From Novosphingobium sp. (lineage in GTDB: Bacteria > Pseudomonadota > Alphaproteobacteria > Sphingomonadales > Sphingomonadaceae): a stretch of 64,000 bases of DNA. Made by a program: the position numbers and the translations under genes. Numbering within the stretch: position 1 is the stretch's first letter; each line of letters starts with the position of its first letter. The notes under the pieces are model-generated. The model was not told the origin of the DNA, did not search any database, and was given only the letters and a program-made list of their open reading frames with translations. This document shows, in pieces, positions 7,596-17,057 of the stretch. Location of the stretch: contig NZ_JAUYNB010000017.1 in assembly GCF_030699305.1 (NCBI RefSeq), positions 1 through 64,000 of the forward strand. The letters are read 5' to 3'.

Positions 7596-8867
7596 ATGAG
7601 CACAAACATCATCGATCGCGTCCGCCGCCTCGTGACTGACGGGGGGATGTCGCGCGCCGGACTGGCGCGGGCTGCGGGTCTTCATGCCAATACGCTGCGG
7701 GATTGCACCGACGCGGACTGGAACCCCACGGCGGAAACCCTGCGCAAGCTGGAACGCTTCCTCGCCGATGCCGAGGACGAGCGCGTGCTCGTGCCGATCG
7801 AGGACATCATCGAGGAAGCCCGCAACGGCCGGATGTTCATCCTGGTCGACGACGAGGACCGCGAGAACGAGGGCGATCTGGTGATCCCGGCACAGATGGC
7901 CACCCCCGATGCGGTCAACTTCATGGCCACCCACGGGCGCGGGCTGATCTGCCTGACGCTGACCAAGGGGCGGACCGACCAGCTGGGGCTGGAACTGATG
8001 AGCCGCGCCAACGGCACCCGCCACGAAACCGCCTTCACCGTCTCGATCGAAGCGCGCGAAGGCGTGACCACCGGGATTTCCGCCGGGGACCGCGCCCGCA
8101 CCGTTGCGGTGGCAATCGATGCCGGCAAGACCCGCGATGACATCGTTACCCCCGGCCACGTCTTCCCGCTGATCGCCCGCGACGGCGGTGTGCTGGTCCG
8201 CGCCGGCCACACCGAAGCCTCGGTCGATATTTCGCGCCTGGCAGGCCTCAACCCGGCGGGCGTGATCTGCGAGATCATGAACGACGATGGCACGATGGCC
8301 CGGATGGACGATCTGGTCCCGTTCGCGCGCCGCCACGGCCTGAAAATGGGCACGATCCGCGACCTGATCGAATACCGCCGCCGTAACGACCATCTGGTCG
8401 AATGCGTGTCTGAAGCACCTTTCACGTCTGATTACGGCGGCGACTGGATTGCCAAGACCTATCGCAACAAGGTGGATGGATCCACGCATATCGCGCTGCA
8501 AAAGGGCCATGTCGTGCCGGGTGAGCCGACGCTGGTGCGGATGCACGGGATGTCGATCTTCTCGGACGTCCTCGGCCAGCCGGGGCCGCGCAAGCGCGTG
8601 CTGCAACGCGCGATGGCTTCGGTGGGAGAGGCTGGCTCGGGCGTGATCGTGCTGCTGATGCCGTCCAGCGGCGACCAGTTGTCCGAAGAGGTCGGCGGCA
8701 GGGGCGGCCCGAAGATGGACCTGCGCAGCTATGGCATCGGCGCGCAGATTCTGGCCGACCTGGGAATCCATGATATGGTCCTGCTGACCAATTCGCACCG
8801 CAACATCGTGGCAATCGAAGGCTATGGCCTGAACATCGTGGGCGAACGCCCGATCCTCGAAGGATAA
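7596..8867 (+). CDS. ribB: HTH - 3,4-dihydroxy-2-butanone-4-phosphate synthase - RibA-like fusion
   Basis: 423 residues in three parts. Residues about 1-60 resemble a small helix-turn-helix ([17 protein letters not shown]). Residues about 65-270 are RibB, with the signature [11 protein letters not shown] and GHVFPL, which forms the four-carbon riboflavin precursor from ribulose 5-phosphate. Residues about 280-423 resemble GTP cyclohydrolase II, but the three zinc cysteines of real RibA are absent, so cyclohydrolase activity is unlikely. This matches the layout called RibBX in proteobacteria. It is followed after 5 bases by ribH. The N-terminal HTH and the palindromes just upstream suggest autoregulation (inference). 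Confidence 0.9.
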   Translation: MSTNIIDRVRRLVTDGGMSRAGLARAAGLHANTLRDCTDADWNPTAETLRKLERFLADAEDERVLVPIEDIIEEARNGRMFILVDDEDRENEGDLVIPAQMATPDAVNFMATHGRGLICLTLTKGRTDQLGLELMSRANGTRHETAFTVSIEAREGVTTGISAGDRARTVAVAIDAGKTRDDIVTPGHVFPLIARDGGVLVRAGHTEASVDISRLAGLNPAGVICEIMNDDGTMARMDDLVPFARRHGLKMGTIRDLIEYRRRNDHLVECVSEAPFTSDYGGDWIAKTYRNKVDGSTHIALQKGHVVPGEPTLVRMHGMSIFSDVLGQPGPRKRVLQRAMASVGEAGSGVIVLLMPSSGDQLSEEVGGRGGPKMDLRSYGIGAQILADLGIHDMVLLTNSHRNIVAIEGYGLNIVGERPILEG

Positions 8868-8872
8868 TCCCC

Positions 8873-9292
8873 ATGGCCAAGTTCCTGATTGTCGAAGCCC
8901 GGTTCTATGACCACCTCAACGACATGCTCGTCGCTGGCGCGAAAGCTGCGCTGACCAAGGCGGGTCATGAAGTGGACGTGATCACCGTCCCCGGTGCGCT
9001 GGAAATCCCCGGCGCGATCAATCTGGCCGACACCGCGCAGATCTATGACGGCTATGTCGCCATCGGCGTGGTGATCCGGGGCGAAACCTATCACTTCGAG
9101 ATCGTCGCGGGCGAAAGCGCGCGCGGGATCATGGCGCTGACGATGGATGGCATGGCCATCGGCAACGGCATCCTGACGGTGGAGAACGAGACGCAGGCGC
9201 TGGTCCGCGCCGACCCCGCGCAAAAGGACAAGGGCGGCGAAGCTGCCCTTGCCGCGCTCGCCCTGCTCAAGTTGCGCGAAAAGTTCGCGTGA
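8873..9292 (+). CDS. ribH: 6,7-dimethyl-8-ribityllumazine synthase
   Basis: 139-residue penultimate enzyme of riboflavin synthesis; it condenses the RibB product with a ribitylaminopyrimidine to give lumazine. Visible motifs are [10 protein letters not shown] and [15 protein letters not shown], which hold the substrate-binding loop and catalytic His region. Length is typical of the small lumazine synthases that assemble as decamers or pentamers rather than the longer icosahedral type. It starts 5 bases after ribB and its TGA overlaps the GTG of the aldo/keto reductase by 3 bases, so the three genes form one transcription unit. Confidence 0.93.
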   Translation: MAKFLIVEARFYDHLNDMLVAGAKAALTKAGHEVDVITVPGALEIPGAINLADTAQIYDGYVAIGVVIRGETYHFEIVAGESARGIMALTMDGMAIGNGILTVENETQALVRADPAQKDKGGEAALAALALLKLREKFA

Positions 9293-10221
9293 GCCTGAAC
9301 CCGGCAGCAGCCCCGGCCATCGCCGGCATCCCGCTGGTGCTGGGCGGCAACGTCTTTGGCATGACGGCGGACGAGGACGCCAGCTTTGCCGTGCTGGACG
9401 CCTTTTATGCGGCTGGCGGGCGGATGATCGACACGGCCGATGTCTATTCGGCCTGGGTTCCGGGCCACAAGGGCGGCGAGAGCGAGACGGTGCTGGGCAA
9501 ATGGTTCGCGGCCAGCGGCAAGCGCGCCGAAATGCGGCTGCACACCAAGACGGGCATGCTCGGCGGCAGTGAACTGTATCAACCGGCGCGCGTGCTGGCC
9601 TCGCTCGATGCGTCGCTGGAACGGCTCCAGACCGACTATGTCGATCTCTACTACGCGCACCGCGATTACGAAGAGCTGGCGATGGCCGATATCGTGACCG
9701 CGTTCGATGGCGCGGCAAAAACCGGCAGAGTCCGCGCGCTGGGCGCATCGAACTTCACCGCGGGGCGCCTGTCTGAAGCGCTCGATGCGGCGCAGCAGCA
9801 AGCGGCGATGCCGTTCAGCGTGTTGCAGAACGAATACAACCTGGTTGCCCGCGCCGCCTATGGCCCGGATTTGCAACGCATCTGCACCGAGCGGAGCATC
9901 CCGATGTTGCCGTTCTACGGGCTGGCTTCGGGCTTTCTGACCGGGAAGTACCGGACCGAGGCCGATCTGGCCAAATCGGTGCGCGGCACGCGGATGACCA
10001 CGTTGATCGAAACCGGCAAACCGCTGCTGGCGGTAATGGACGATGTTGTCCGTGAAACCGGTGCAACCCATGCACAAGTTGCGCTGGCATGGCTGCGGGT
10101 TCAGCCCGGGATCGGCGCGCCAATTGCCAGCGCGACCAGCGCGGCGCAAGTGAAGGAACTGTGCGCCTCCACCGCGCTGCACCTCAACGCAGAGCAACTC
10201 GCCCGACTGAGCGCGGCCTGA
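9289..10221 (+). CDS. Aldo/keto reductase
   Basis: 310-residue NADPH-dependent (beta/alpha)8-barrel reductase. The catalytic tetrad region is present as DTADVYS (Asp and Tyr), TKTGMLGG (Lys) and YYAHRDY (His). The C-terminal part ends with the usual cofactor-binding region ([12 protein letters not shown]). The substrate, some carbonyl compound, cannot be named. GTG 9289 overlaps the ribH stop in the form GTGA, which ties its expression to riboflavin synthesis, though no metabolic link is obvious. It converges on the DUF1254 gene across a palindromic repeat. Confidence 0.85.
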   Translation: MSLNPAAAPAIAGIPLVLGGNVFGMTADEDASFAVLDAFYAAGGRMIDTADVYSAWVPGHKGGESETVLGKWFAASGKRAEMRLHTKTGMLGGSELYQPARVLASLDASLERLQTDYVDLYYAHRDYEELAMADIVTAFDGAAKTGRVRALGASNFTAGRLSEALDAAQQQAAMPFSVLQNEYNLVARAAYGPDLQRICTERSIPMLPFYGLASGFLTGKYRTEADLAKSVRGTRMTTLIETGKPLLAVMDDVVRETGATHAQVALAWLRVQPGIGAPIASATSAAQVKELCASTALHLNAEQLARLSAA

Positions 10222-10230
10222 GCGCTTCTC

Positions 10231-10256
10231 CCCAGCCCCTCCCCGCCGGGGAGGGG
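10231..10256. repeat. Family C G/C-rich palindrome, single copy
   Basis: Arms CCCCTCCCCG and CGGGGAGGGG (10236-10256) flank one central base, with a CCCAG tail at 10231-10235. Read on the minus strand it is core plus GCTGGGG tail, the same plan as copies at 22611-22721, 57025-57053 and 62979-63163. It sits between two convergent genes and could also stop transcription, though no T-run follows. Confidence 0.7.
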
Positions 10257-10264
10257 TGATGAAG

Positions 10265-10786
10265 TCACAGCGGCGCGCAGCTGTCCGCGCGGCGGGCCTT
10301 GTCGGCTGCGGCGAACAGTTCTGCCGTCGGGGCGAGGCGGCGGTCGAGGATCACGCCGGTATCGTAGTTCGCGCGGACCACCGGTTCGCCAGCAGGCACG
10401 GCCTGCCCTTCGCGCGCGAGCACGAAGCGGATGCCTTGCGGGAATTGTCCGGTATCGAACACCGCGATATTGTCGGTCCGGGCATCGAAGACCGAGAGCG
10501 AGACATAACCATTATCCGGCGACGGCGCGGCGGTGACCAGCAGCGGGCCGCGCGACAGGTCGTAAACGCAGCTGGCATAGGCCAGGTCCGGCGACGGGCG
10601 AACGACGTTGCGGGACTGCTGGGTAACCCGGTTGCCGAACACGAAGCGGTTGATCGCGGCTCCGTCGTTCGACAGTTTGCCCAGCGCCACATCCATGATC
10701 GCGCGCGGAGCGGCCAGGATCGTGGCGACATGGCCCACTCCCGCTGCCAGCGCAAACGCCAGCGCATATTTCAGGCCCGCGTTCAT
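10265..10786 (-). CDS. DUF1254 domain protein (split form)
   Basis: 173-residue protein with an N-terminal membrane or signal segment (residues 3-21) and a DUF1254-like body, containing LAYASCVYDLSRGP and VSLSVFDARTDN. In many bacteria DUF1254 and DUF1214 are parts of one larger protein; here they are two short neighbouring genes. ATG 10786 overlaps the TGA of the DUF1214 gene (ATGA), giving tight coupling and suggesting the two products act together at the membrane. Function is unknown. Confidence 0.75.
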   Translation of the reverse strand: MNAGLKYALAFALAAGVGHVATILAAPRAIMDVALGKLSNDGAAINRFVFGNRVTQQSRNVVRPSPDLAYASCVYDLSRGPLLVTAAPSPDNGYVSLSVFDARTDNIAVFDTGQFPQGIRFVLAREGQAVPAGEPVVRANYDTGVILDRRLAPTAELFAAADKARRADSCAPL

Positions 10787-11367
10787 GCCGCACCTCCACA
10801 ATCGAGCCGGGTCACTGTGGGCAGCGGGATCGCGGCGAAATCATCCTGCGCCGATCTGGCCGGCTGATAGAGCCGCAGCGTCAGCGAATACTCCCCCGCT
10901 TTGCGGCTGGAGGCCCAGGCCCCCTCCCCCGCCGGCTTCGGCGCGACCAGCGCGGTCCATTTGCCCGCCGCATCCGGCTTCACTTCGGTCGCATCGAACG
11001 ACAGCGCGTCATCGTCGTTGAGCGGCAGGTAATCATCATCGGCATAGACCGTCACCGACCACCACTGCGCGGGCAGCGCCGCGCCCGCCACCTGATACCG
11101 GCAGTCTTCCCGCAGCCGCGCGCCAGCGGCATCGACGTTGGTGGTGAAATAGATCGCCTGGCTCTTGTTGAGCGCCAGCAGTCCGGTCAGCGCAACCCGC
11201 GCGCGGGTCCATGGATCGGCGTCGACCGAGCCGGTGACCGAATTGCCATACCAGCCGCCCGCGCCCGCGCCGCTCAGCCCGCCGCGCTTCATGCTCCATG
11301 CCGCAGACCCGGCGCCAACCGCCAGCCCCGCCACAATCGCCAGCGCCAGTTTCAAGCGTTTAGCCAA
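10783..11367 (-). CDS. DUF1214 domain protein (split form)
   Basis: 194-residue protein with an N-terminal hydrophobic anchor (residues 5-22) followed by a DUF1214-like domain: GNSVTGSVDADPWTRARVAL, IYFTTNVDAAGARL and WWSVTVYADDDYL are typical stretches. The first Met overlaps the preceding AttH-like gene by 8 bases and its stop overlaps the DUF1254 start by 4, so it is the third gene of a four-gene operon. No catalytic residues can be named. The segregation of DUF1214 from DUF1254 is the unusual point. Confidence 0.75.
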   Translation of the reverse strand: MAKRLKLALAIVAGLAVGAGSAAWSMKRGGLSGAGAGGWYGNSVTGSVDADPWTRARVALTGLLALNKSQAIYFTTNVDAAGARLREDCRYQVAGAALPAQWWSVTVYADDDYLPLNDDDALSFDATEVKPDAAGKWTALVAPKPAGEGAWASSRKAGEYSLTLRLYQPARSAQDDFAAIPLPTVTRLDCGGAA

Positions 11368-12445
11368 GGTCCATGAACTCCTTCAGGCCATAGGGCTTGT
11401 ACGGCCCCAGGATCAGCTGTTCGAACACGCCAAAGCCTTCGCCGTGCTTGTCGCTATAGACCTTGCACGGCAGCTGGACGTGGTAATTGTCCATCCCGCC
11501 GGGGTTGCACTGGGCGAGGCCAAAATCCTCGCGCTCCACGTCCAGCGGACCGTGGTGGAGGCCATGCCCCCACTTGGGCGAGGTATAGCCGATCCCGCGC
11601 ATCTGGAACCGGCCGACGGGCTCCAGCCGCAGCGTTTCCGGGCCGTCCGGTCCTTCGATGGTCAGCACCCCGCCCTTGGGCCAGCGCGTGCCGGGTTCCA
11701 GCGGAGAGACCATTTCGCCTTCGGTATCGAGCTGCCCGTCTGCCGTGCTGCCATCGGGGGCGATCACCGCGCGGGTGTTCCACTTGTTGCCCTTGGCATC
11801 GGCGTTGACGTGGAAGAACACGCTGCGATCCCCGAAGTTGATCGGGGTCCACTGCCAGAAGAAACCGGGAACCACGCCGGTGCCGTGCGGCTGTTCATCG
11901 CGCGCGCCCACCGGCCGCACGCCCCAGCTGCGGTCGCGCGTGCCGACGGTGCCGGGGGCGCAATCCTGCCGCACGCCGTCAACCTCGATCCAGCCGGTAT
12001 AGTGCCCGTTCTGGGTCATCCGGGTGTAATCCATGAACGTGCGCGGCCCGATCCGGTGGATGAAGCGCGGCTCCTCGATCGGAAAGGCGCGGCCCGTAAA
12101 GGTCAGGTCGGCCTTCAGCCCTTCCCCGTCGACCGTCACGCGCAGGATGTTGAGCGGTTCGATGATCTCGATCCGGATCGGCCCGACCACCAGATCGAGC
12201 CGCTCCATCCCCAGTTCCTTCGACGCGTGGAGGTTGTGCTGCACCCCGTCGCGGATCACCGAAAAGTGCGCGTCGGCGACGTTGAGGTGCGGATAGACCC
12301 CGAACGCGGCGGCGAAGAAGCCGGAGCCATCGGGGGCATAGCCGTTGAAGAAATAGCGGTCGTAGAAATTGCGGTCGGTCCCGGCATAGGCCACCGGCTC
12401 CGGCGTCTGGTGCAGCGGATAATCGTCACCTTTGGTCAAAGTCAT
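11360..12445 (-). CDS. AttH/CrtC-like (hydroxyneurosporene-dehydrogenase-fold) protein
   Basis: 361-residue soluble-looking protein without a signal peptide. The pattern of aromatic and acidic beta-strand segments (YFFNGYAPDGSGFF, HYTGWIEVDG, TRDRSWGVRPVG, FFWQWTPINFGDRSVFFH) resembles the two-domain lipocalin-like proteins of the AttH/CrtC group. CrtC hydrates carotenoids; other members are uncharacterised. It sits between a phosphotransferase (6 bases upstream) and the DUF1214 gene (overlap). The operon may process a hydrophobic substrate; this is inference from fold and neighbours only. Confidence 0.55.
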   Translation of the reverse strand: MTLTKGDDYPLHQTPEPVAYAGTDRNFYDRYFFNGYAPDGSGFFAAAFGVYPHLNVADAHFSVIRDGVQHNLHASKELGMERLDLVVGPIRIEIIEPLNILRVTVDGEGLKADLTFTGRAFPIEEPRFIHRIGPRTFMDYTRMTQNGHYTGWIEVDGVRQDCAPGTVGTRDRSWGVRPVGARDEQPHGTGVVPGFFWQWTPINFGDRSVFFHVNADAKGNKWNTRAVIAPDGSTADGQLDTEGEMVSPLEPGTRWPKGGVLTIEGPDGPETLRLEPVGRFQMRGIGYTSPKWGHGLHHGPLDVEREDFGLAQCNPGGMDNYHVQLPCKVYSDKHGEGFGVFEQLILGPYKPYGLKEFMDLG

Positions 12446-12451
12446 CGCGTC

Positions 12452-13525
12452 TTATCCTTGAAGCTTGGCAATGCTGCCGTGTTGCAGCGCCAGTGCGCAG
12501 CCGCCGCGCGCCATGGAGAGGAAGTTGTCATCGCCGCGCGCCGTGCGCTCGACATAAGCGGCGCTGAATACCGCGGTGGACACCCCGTGGAGCGCGCCGA
12601 TCACGTAATCGTCCCAGATCGCATCGCGGGTCAGCGCCACGCCCCGCGCGGTCATTTCGGCGCAATAGAGGTCCAGCAGTTCAGCTTCATGCGCGCGGCG
12701 CAGCGGATCGCCGATGCCGGTGCCGAGGAAATAGCCGATGTCGGTGAGGCCGCTGCCGATGGCCACGGTCTGCCAGTCGAGCACCGCAATCTCTTCCGCC
12801 CCGCCCTTGATATCAAACAGCATGTTATCCAGCCGGAAATCGCCGTGGACAATGCATTTCGTCCGCGCCTCGCGCCCGAACCACAGCTCACCCGCTTCGT
12901 TCAGGGCCTCGCAGACAGCCATGAATTCCGGCTCCAGCAGATCGCCATAGCGTTCGCGAAAAATCGCCTGGGCACCCGGATACAGCGCCTTGATCTGCTC
13001 GACCTGCGCCGGGTTGGGTTGCAGCCAGGGCGTGGCGAGCAGGCCTGCGTGGTTCCAGCTGGGGGCGTGGATTGCGGCGGCCTGTTTCACCCCGGCGCGG
13101 GCATCGGCGGCGGAGCAGCTGGCCAGCTGGTTGCCGCCGCGCGCGGGGCCGAGATCCTCGAACAGCAGGATGAAATCAACGCCATCCGGCGCGATTTCAG
13201 CGGCCAGCACGTAAGGGGCGCGCACCGCCAGATGCGGCGCGATCTCGCGGTAGAAGCCCACTTCCTTGGCATAGAGGCCAAACGCGCCCGCCGTCTGGCG
13301 GCTCATCGCGTCGGCGGCGGGAAACTTGCCCGCGATTGTGGCCGGGCCTGCACTCGGGATGTCATAGGTCAGGGTGATCCGGGCGCTGTCGCCCACTTGT
13401 CCCGTGCCGATCGGCTGCCATTGCAGGTCGGTCACGAGGCCGTGTTCCAGCACGCGCGCGATGCGCAACCGTTCCGTCAGCCAGTCAGCCGTGATCGCAT
13501 CCGGGTGCACCGGGAAATCTGCCAT
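12452..13525 (-). CDS. APH-family phosphotransferase
   Basis: 357-residue protein with the aminoglycoside/choline kinase-like core: catalytic loop HGDFRLDN and metal-binding LDWQ. Close relatives in environmental bacteria are often annotated as phosphotransferases next to acyl-CoA metabolism genes rather than as resistance enzymes, and nothing here points to antibiotic resistance. Start 13525 (ATG) has GTGAGG about 6 bases upstream; upstream in-frame ATG 13531 and GTG 13540 are alternatives. It is the first gene of a four-gene minus-strand operon. A strong palindrome lies directly upstream at 13547-13564. Confidence 0.8.
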   Translation of the reverse strand: MADFPVHPDAITADWLTERLRIARVLEHGLVTDLQWQPIGTGQVGDSARITLTYDIPSAGPATIAGKFPAADAMSRQTAGAFGLYAKEVGFYREIAPHLAVRAPYVLAAEIAPDGVDFILLFEDLGPARGGNQLASCSAADARAGVKQAAAIHAPSWNHAGLLATPWLQPNPAQVEQIKALYPGAQAIFRERYGDLLEPEFMAVCEALNEAGELWFGREARTKCIVHGDFRLDNMLFDIKGGAEEIAVLDWQTVAIGSGLTDIGYFLGTGIGDPLRRAHEAELLDLYCAEMTARGVALTRDAIWDDYVIGALHGVSTAVFSAAYVERTARGDDNFLSMARGGCALALQHGSIAKLQG

Positions 13526-13546
13526 CCTCATCCTCACCACTTATGG

Positions 13547-13564
13547 TTTAAACGAACGGTTAAA
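13547..13564. promoter_or_regulatory. 18-base palindromic operator candidate
   Basis: The sequence TTTAAACGAACGGTTAAA is a near-palindrome: outer arms TTTAA/TTAAA and inner CG/CG match, giving 14 of 18 paired positions. It lies 21 bases upstream of the phosphotransferase start, where a promoter is expected. Palindromes of this kind are typical TetR-family operators, but no TetR gene is adjacent, so the regulator would be encoded elsewhere. Confidence 0.45.
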
Positions 13565-13596
13565 GCACTTGGGCGGGACTGGCAACCGCCTGCCCG

Positions 13597-13632
13597 ATCA
13601 GGTGGAATGGCGGCATCAGGTGGAATGGCGGC
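13597..13632. repeat. 18-base perfect tandem duplication
   Basis: ATCAGGTGGAATGGCGGC occurs twice head to tail (13597-13614 and 13615-13632). It lies in the 244 bases of mostly featureless sequence between the phosphotransferase operon and the small gene candidate at 13770. No function is evident; slippage is a simple origin. Confidence 0.8.
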
Positions 13633-13769
13633 AAGGATCGACGCCGGATTTGTCCCGGACTGGGGCAAGCGGACAATTGCGTGGTTTGGCTAAGCAACAT
13701 CGTTGTCAATACGTGAAACTTCGTGTTATTCGTGAATCAGGACTCGCGGAAGCAGCGCAAAGGACGGAT

Positions 13770-13925
13770 TTGCTTAATGTGACTATCTTGAAGTTCACGC
13801 TCGTTCGCTGTCAGCGACAGCTGGACCGCATGGGCGCATCTGTCGCTGCAGCGCATCTGGATGCTGCCATTCACGCGCTGGAAGTCAGCGTGGCGGAAAC
13901 CCGTAAATCATCCAAATCGGGGTAA
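13770..13925 (+). CDS. Small protein candidate upstream of winged-helix gene
   Basis: A 51-codon frame starting at TTG 13770, with AAAGGA 5 bases upstream. The product looks helical and structured (RCQRQLDRMGASVAAAHLDA), with regular Leu/Ala spacing and a basic, polar tail. The frame is open further upstream (possible GTG 13713). Amino-acid composition is more protein-like in this second half than before it. I do not recognise a family. The remaining 126 bases before the next gene hold no clear feature. Both are read in the same direction, so they may be linked. Confidence 0.35.
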   Translation: MLNVTILKFTLVRCQRQLDRMGASVAAAHLDAAIHALEVSVAETRKSSKSG

Positions 13926-14051
13926 TCGTTTCAAATTCCGTCCATTTTGGACCAGTGCCGGAAAGACACGTAACCCCGTTATCCCCATATTAAATCCTAT
14001 GGCCTATCGGCTGCGACCGGTTGAACGGCTTGTTTTGGGGAAAGGGGTTGT

Positions 14052-14552
14052 GTGGCGCGCGATAACCAGGCGCTGCGATTGCGCACAATTGCTGAAGAAC
14101 TGGCAAGTATCGCGTCCAGACTGAGACCGGATATTGCCGAACAACCCATGATGCCGGTCGCAACCGACAATCTGGGCGAATACGCGCAATTGCCACCGCC
14201 TGATCGTGAACGGCTGACCGAATATGCCCGCATCGTCTATCGTGCGCGGCGTTGTCGGGCCCGGGCGTTTGGCGATGAAAGCCTGTTTGGCGAACCAGCC
14301 TGGGACCTGCTGCTGGACCTGTTTATCGCCCAATCCGAAGGAAAACATCTGTCCGTGAGCGCCGCCTGCATCGGTGCAGCAGTGCCGACCAGCACAGCGC
14401 TACGCTGGATTGTCATCCTGGAATCGCGTGGGCTGGTCCGGCGGGAAAACGACTCCACCGACGCCCGCCGCGTGTTCCTGCACCTGACGCCGGACGGGTA
14501 TGAAACGATGACCCGCTATTTCATCCAGCTGCAACGCGAAATCGCCCTCTGA
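14052..14552 (+). CDS. MarR-type winged-helix DNA-binding protein
   Basis: 166-residue protein. The C-terminal half (about residues 75-160) is a winged helix: SVSAACIGAAVPTSTALRW is the helix-turn-helix and RRENDSTDARRVFLHLT the wing. The N-terminal half is an extra segment rich in Arg (YRARRCRARAF) before a conserved-looking GEPAWDLLLDLFIA. It is probably a transcription regulator; the target is unknown. GTG 14052 is preceded by AAAGGGG. It converges on enolase through a hairpin terminator. Confidence 0.75.
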   Translation: MARDNQALRLRTIAEELASIASRLRPDIAEQPMMPVATDNLGEYAQLPPPDRERLTEYARIVYRARRCRARAFGDESLFGEPAWDLLLDLFIAQSEGKHLSVSAACIGAAVPTSTALRWIVILESRGLVRRENDSTDARRVFLHLTPDGYETMTRYFIQLQREIAL

Positions 14553-14562
14553 CGCAAAACGA

Positions 14563-14587
14563 GGCGCGGCGGTTATCCCGCCGCGCC
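14563..14587 (-). terminator. Hairpin terminator of eno
   Basis: Perfect 10-base arms GGCGCGGCGG and CCGCCGCGCC with loop TTATC. On the minus strand it is followed by CTCGTTTTG, a short T-run, so it fits termination of eno; it also lies just after the winged-helix gene on the plus strand. Confidence 0.75.
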
Positions 14588-14609
14588 CCGCGTGTTCCGT
14601 ATAAGCGGA

Positions 14610-16010
<1,401 letters not shown>

Positions 16011-16056
16011 TCAAAATCAGGCCCACATTTCGTGGCATAGATAAAGGGCATGACCC

Positions 16057-16635
16057 ATGGCGAAGACCCCGACTGCAACCGACACCGCCTCTGCGGCGAA
16101 AAAGCCCGCCGCCCGCAAGCCCAAGGCTGCTGCTGCGGCCCCGGTGACCGCTGGCGTGCCTGAAGCGAAGGCCAAGTTCTCCCAGGCCATCGAAGACGCC
16201 CGCGCCGGTGCCAAGGCGCTGACGGCCGAGGCACAGGCCCGCGCCGGCGAGTACAAGGACCAGCTTGCCGCCAAAAGCGGTGACTGGGTGGACGAGGCCA
16301 AGGATCTGGCCGGTCAGGCCAGGGAACGCGCCACCGAGCTGGCGCACGACGGCAAGGCCAAGGCGAGCGACGCCATCGGCACGCTGGGCCAGCTGGTCGC
16401 TGACAGCGCGCCGACCATCGATGAAAAACTGGGTGCCAAGTATGGCGACTATGCCCGCACCGCCGCCCGTTCGATGCAGGAAACCGCCGCGAAGATCGAA
16501 TCCAAGGAACTCGTCGAACTGGGCGAGGACGCGAAGGAATTCGTCCGCAAGAGCCCCGGCCTTGCTATCGGCCTTGCTGCCGTTGCGGGCTTTCTGATCT
16601 CGCGCCTGTTCAAGGGTGGATCGTCGAACAATTGA
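16057..16635 (+). CDS. YqjD/ElaB-like membrane-anchored protein
   Basis: 192 residues: an Ala/Lys/Pro-rich N-terminus (residues 1-35), a long amphipathic helical region with Ala/Lys/Glu/Asp (about 36-160), and a single C-terminal membrane segment (LAIGLAAVAGFLISRLF) ending in a short polar tail. This is the plan of the DUF883 family (E. coli YqjD, ElaB), tail-anchored proteins that bind ribosomes in stationary phase. Function by family is inferred only. First gene of a four-gene cluster in which each start overlaps the preceding stop. Confidence 0.65.
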   Translation: MAKTPTATDTASAAKKPAARKPKAAAAAPVTAGVPEAKAKFSQAIEDARAGAKALTAEAQARAGEYKDQLAAKSGDWVDEAKDLAGQARERATELAHDGKAKASDAIGTLGQLVADSAPTIDEKLGAKYGDYARTAARSMQETAAKIESKELVELGEDAKEFVRKSPGLAIGLAAVAGFLISRLFKGGSSNN

Positions 16636-17057
16636 CAGCGGCACCGACGGACGCAAGTCTGACGCCGATGGAAGAAGCGGTCCCTCCACTGATCAGGCCC
16701 GCCGCCGATGACGCGGCGGAGCGATCGCTGGTGGATGATGTCCAGCGGCTGATCGACGATGGCCGCACCTTGCTGGAAGCGGAACTCGCCTATCAGAAGT
16801 CGCGCGCGGCCGTGGCCGGGCAAGGTGCCAAGGCCGTGGCCGCATGGGGCGGGCTGGCGCTGGTGCTGGTGTGCTTTGCGCTGATGGCGCTGACGTTCGG
16901 GCTGGTGCTGAGCCTGGCCAGCGTGATCGGTCCGTGGCTGGCAACGCTGGCTTCGGTGCTCCTGCTATTGGCTGTCGCCGCGCTGTGCGGGTGGACGGCG
17001 GCGCGGCGCTGGAAGCAGGTCGCCGGGCAACTGACGGCAAAGGATGACGCGGCGTGA
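16632..17057 (+). CDS. YqjE-like (phage holin 3_6 family) membrane protein
   Basis: 141 residues with an acidic N-terminus (about 1-45) and two membrane segments (about 70-92 and 96-117), followed by a basic tail. The layout matches the Phage_holin_3_6 family, which includes the non-phage E. coli protein YqjE. No lysis genes are nearby, so a holin function is unlikely. TTG 16632 overlaps the previous TGA (TTGA); ATG 16668 is the alternative start. Its own stop overlaps the GTG of the next gene. Confidence 0.65.
   Translation: MTAAPTDASLTPMEEAVPPLIRPAADDAAERSLVDDVQRLIDDGRTLLEAELAYQKSRAAVAGQGAKAVAAWGGLALVLVCFALMALTFGLVLSLASVIGPWLATLASVLLLLAVAALCGWTAARRWKQVAGQLTAKDDAA

Noticed and set aside
12452..13525. 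Aminoglycoside resistance gene
   Set aside because: The APH-type kinase motifs are present, but the operon context is metabolic and this branch of the family is broad; resistance is unsupported.
11165..13693. Very long open frame on the plus strand (about 840 codons)
   Set aside because: It is antisense to four well-supported genes, its product is rich in His, Arg, Ala and Gly with no domain pattern, and GC-rich DNA with third-position GC routinely leaves the opposite frame open.
16632..17057. Holin-family gene as a sign of prophage
   Set aside because: No endolysin, capsid, tail or integrase gene is near; the family includes chromosomal YqjE-type proteins and the neighbours match that group.
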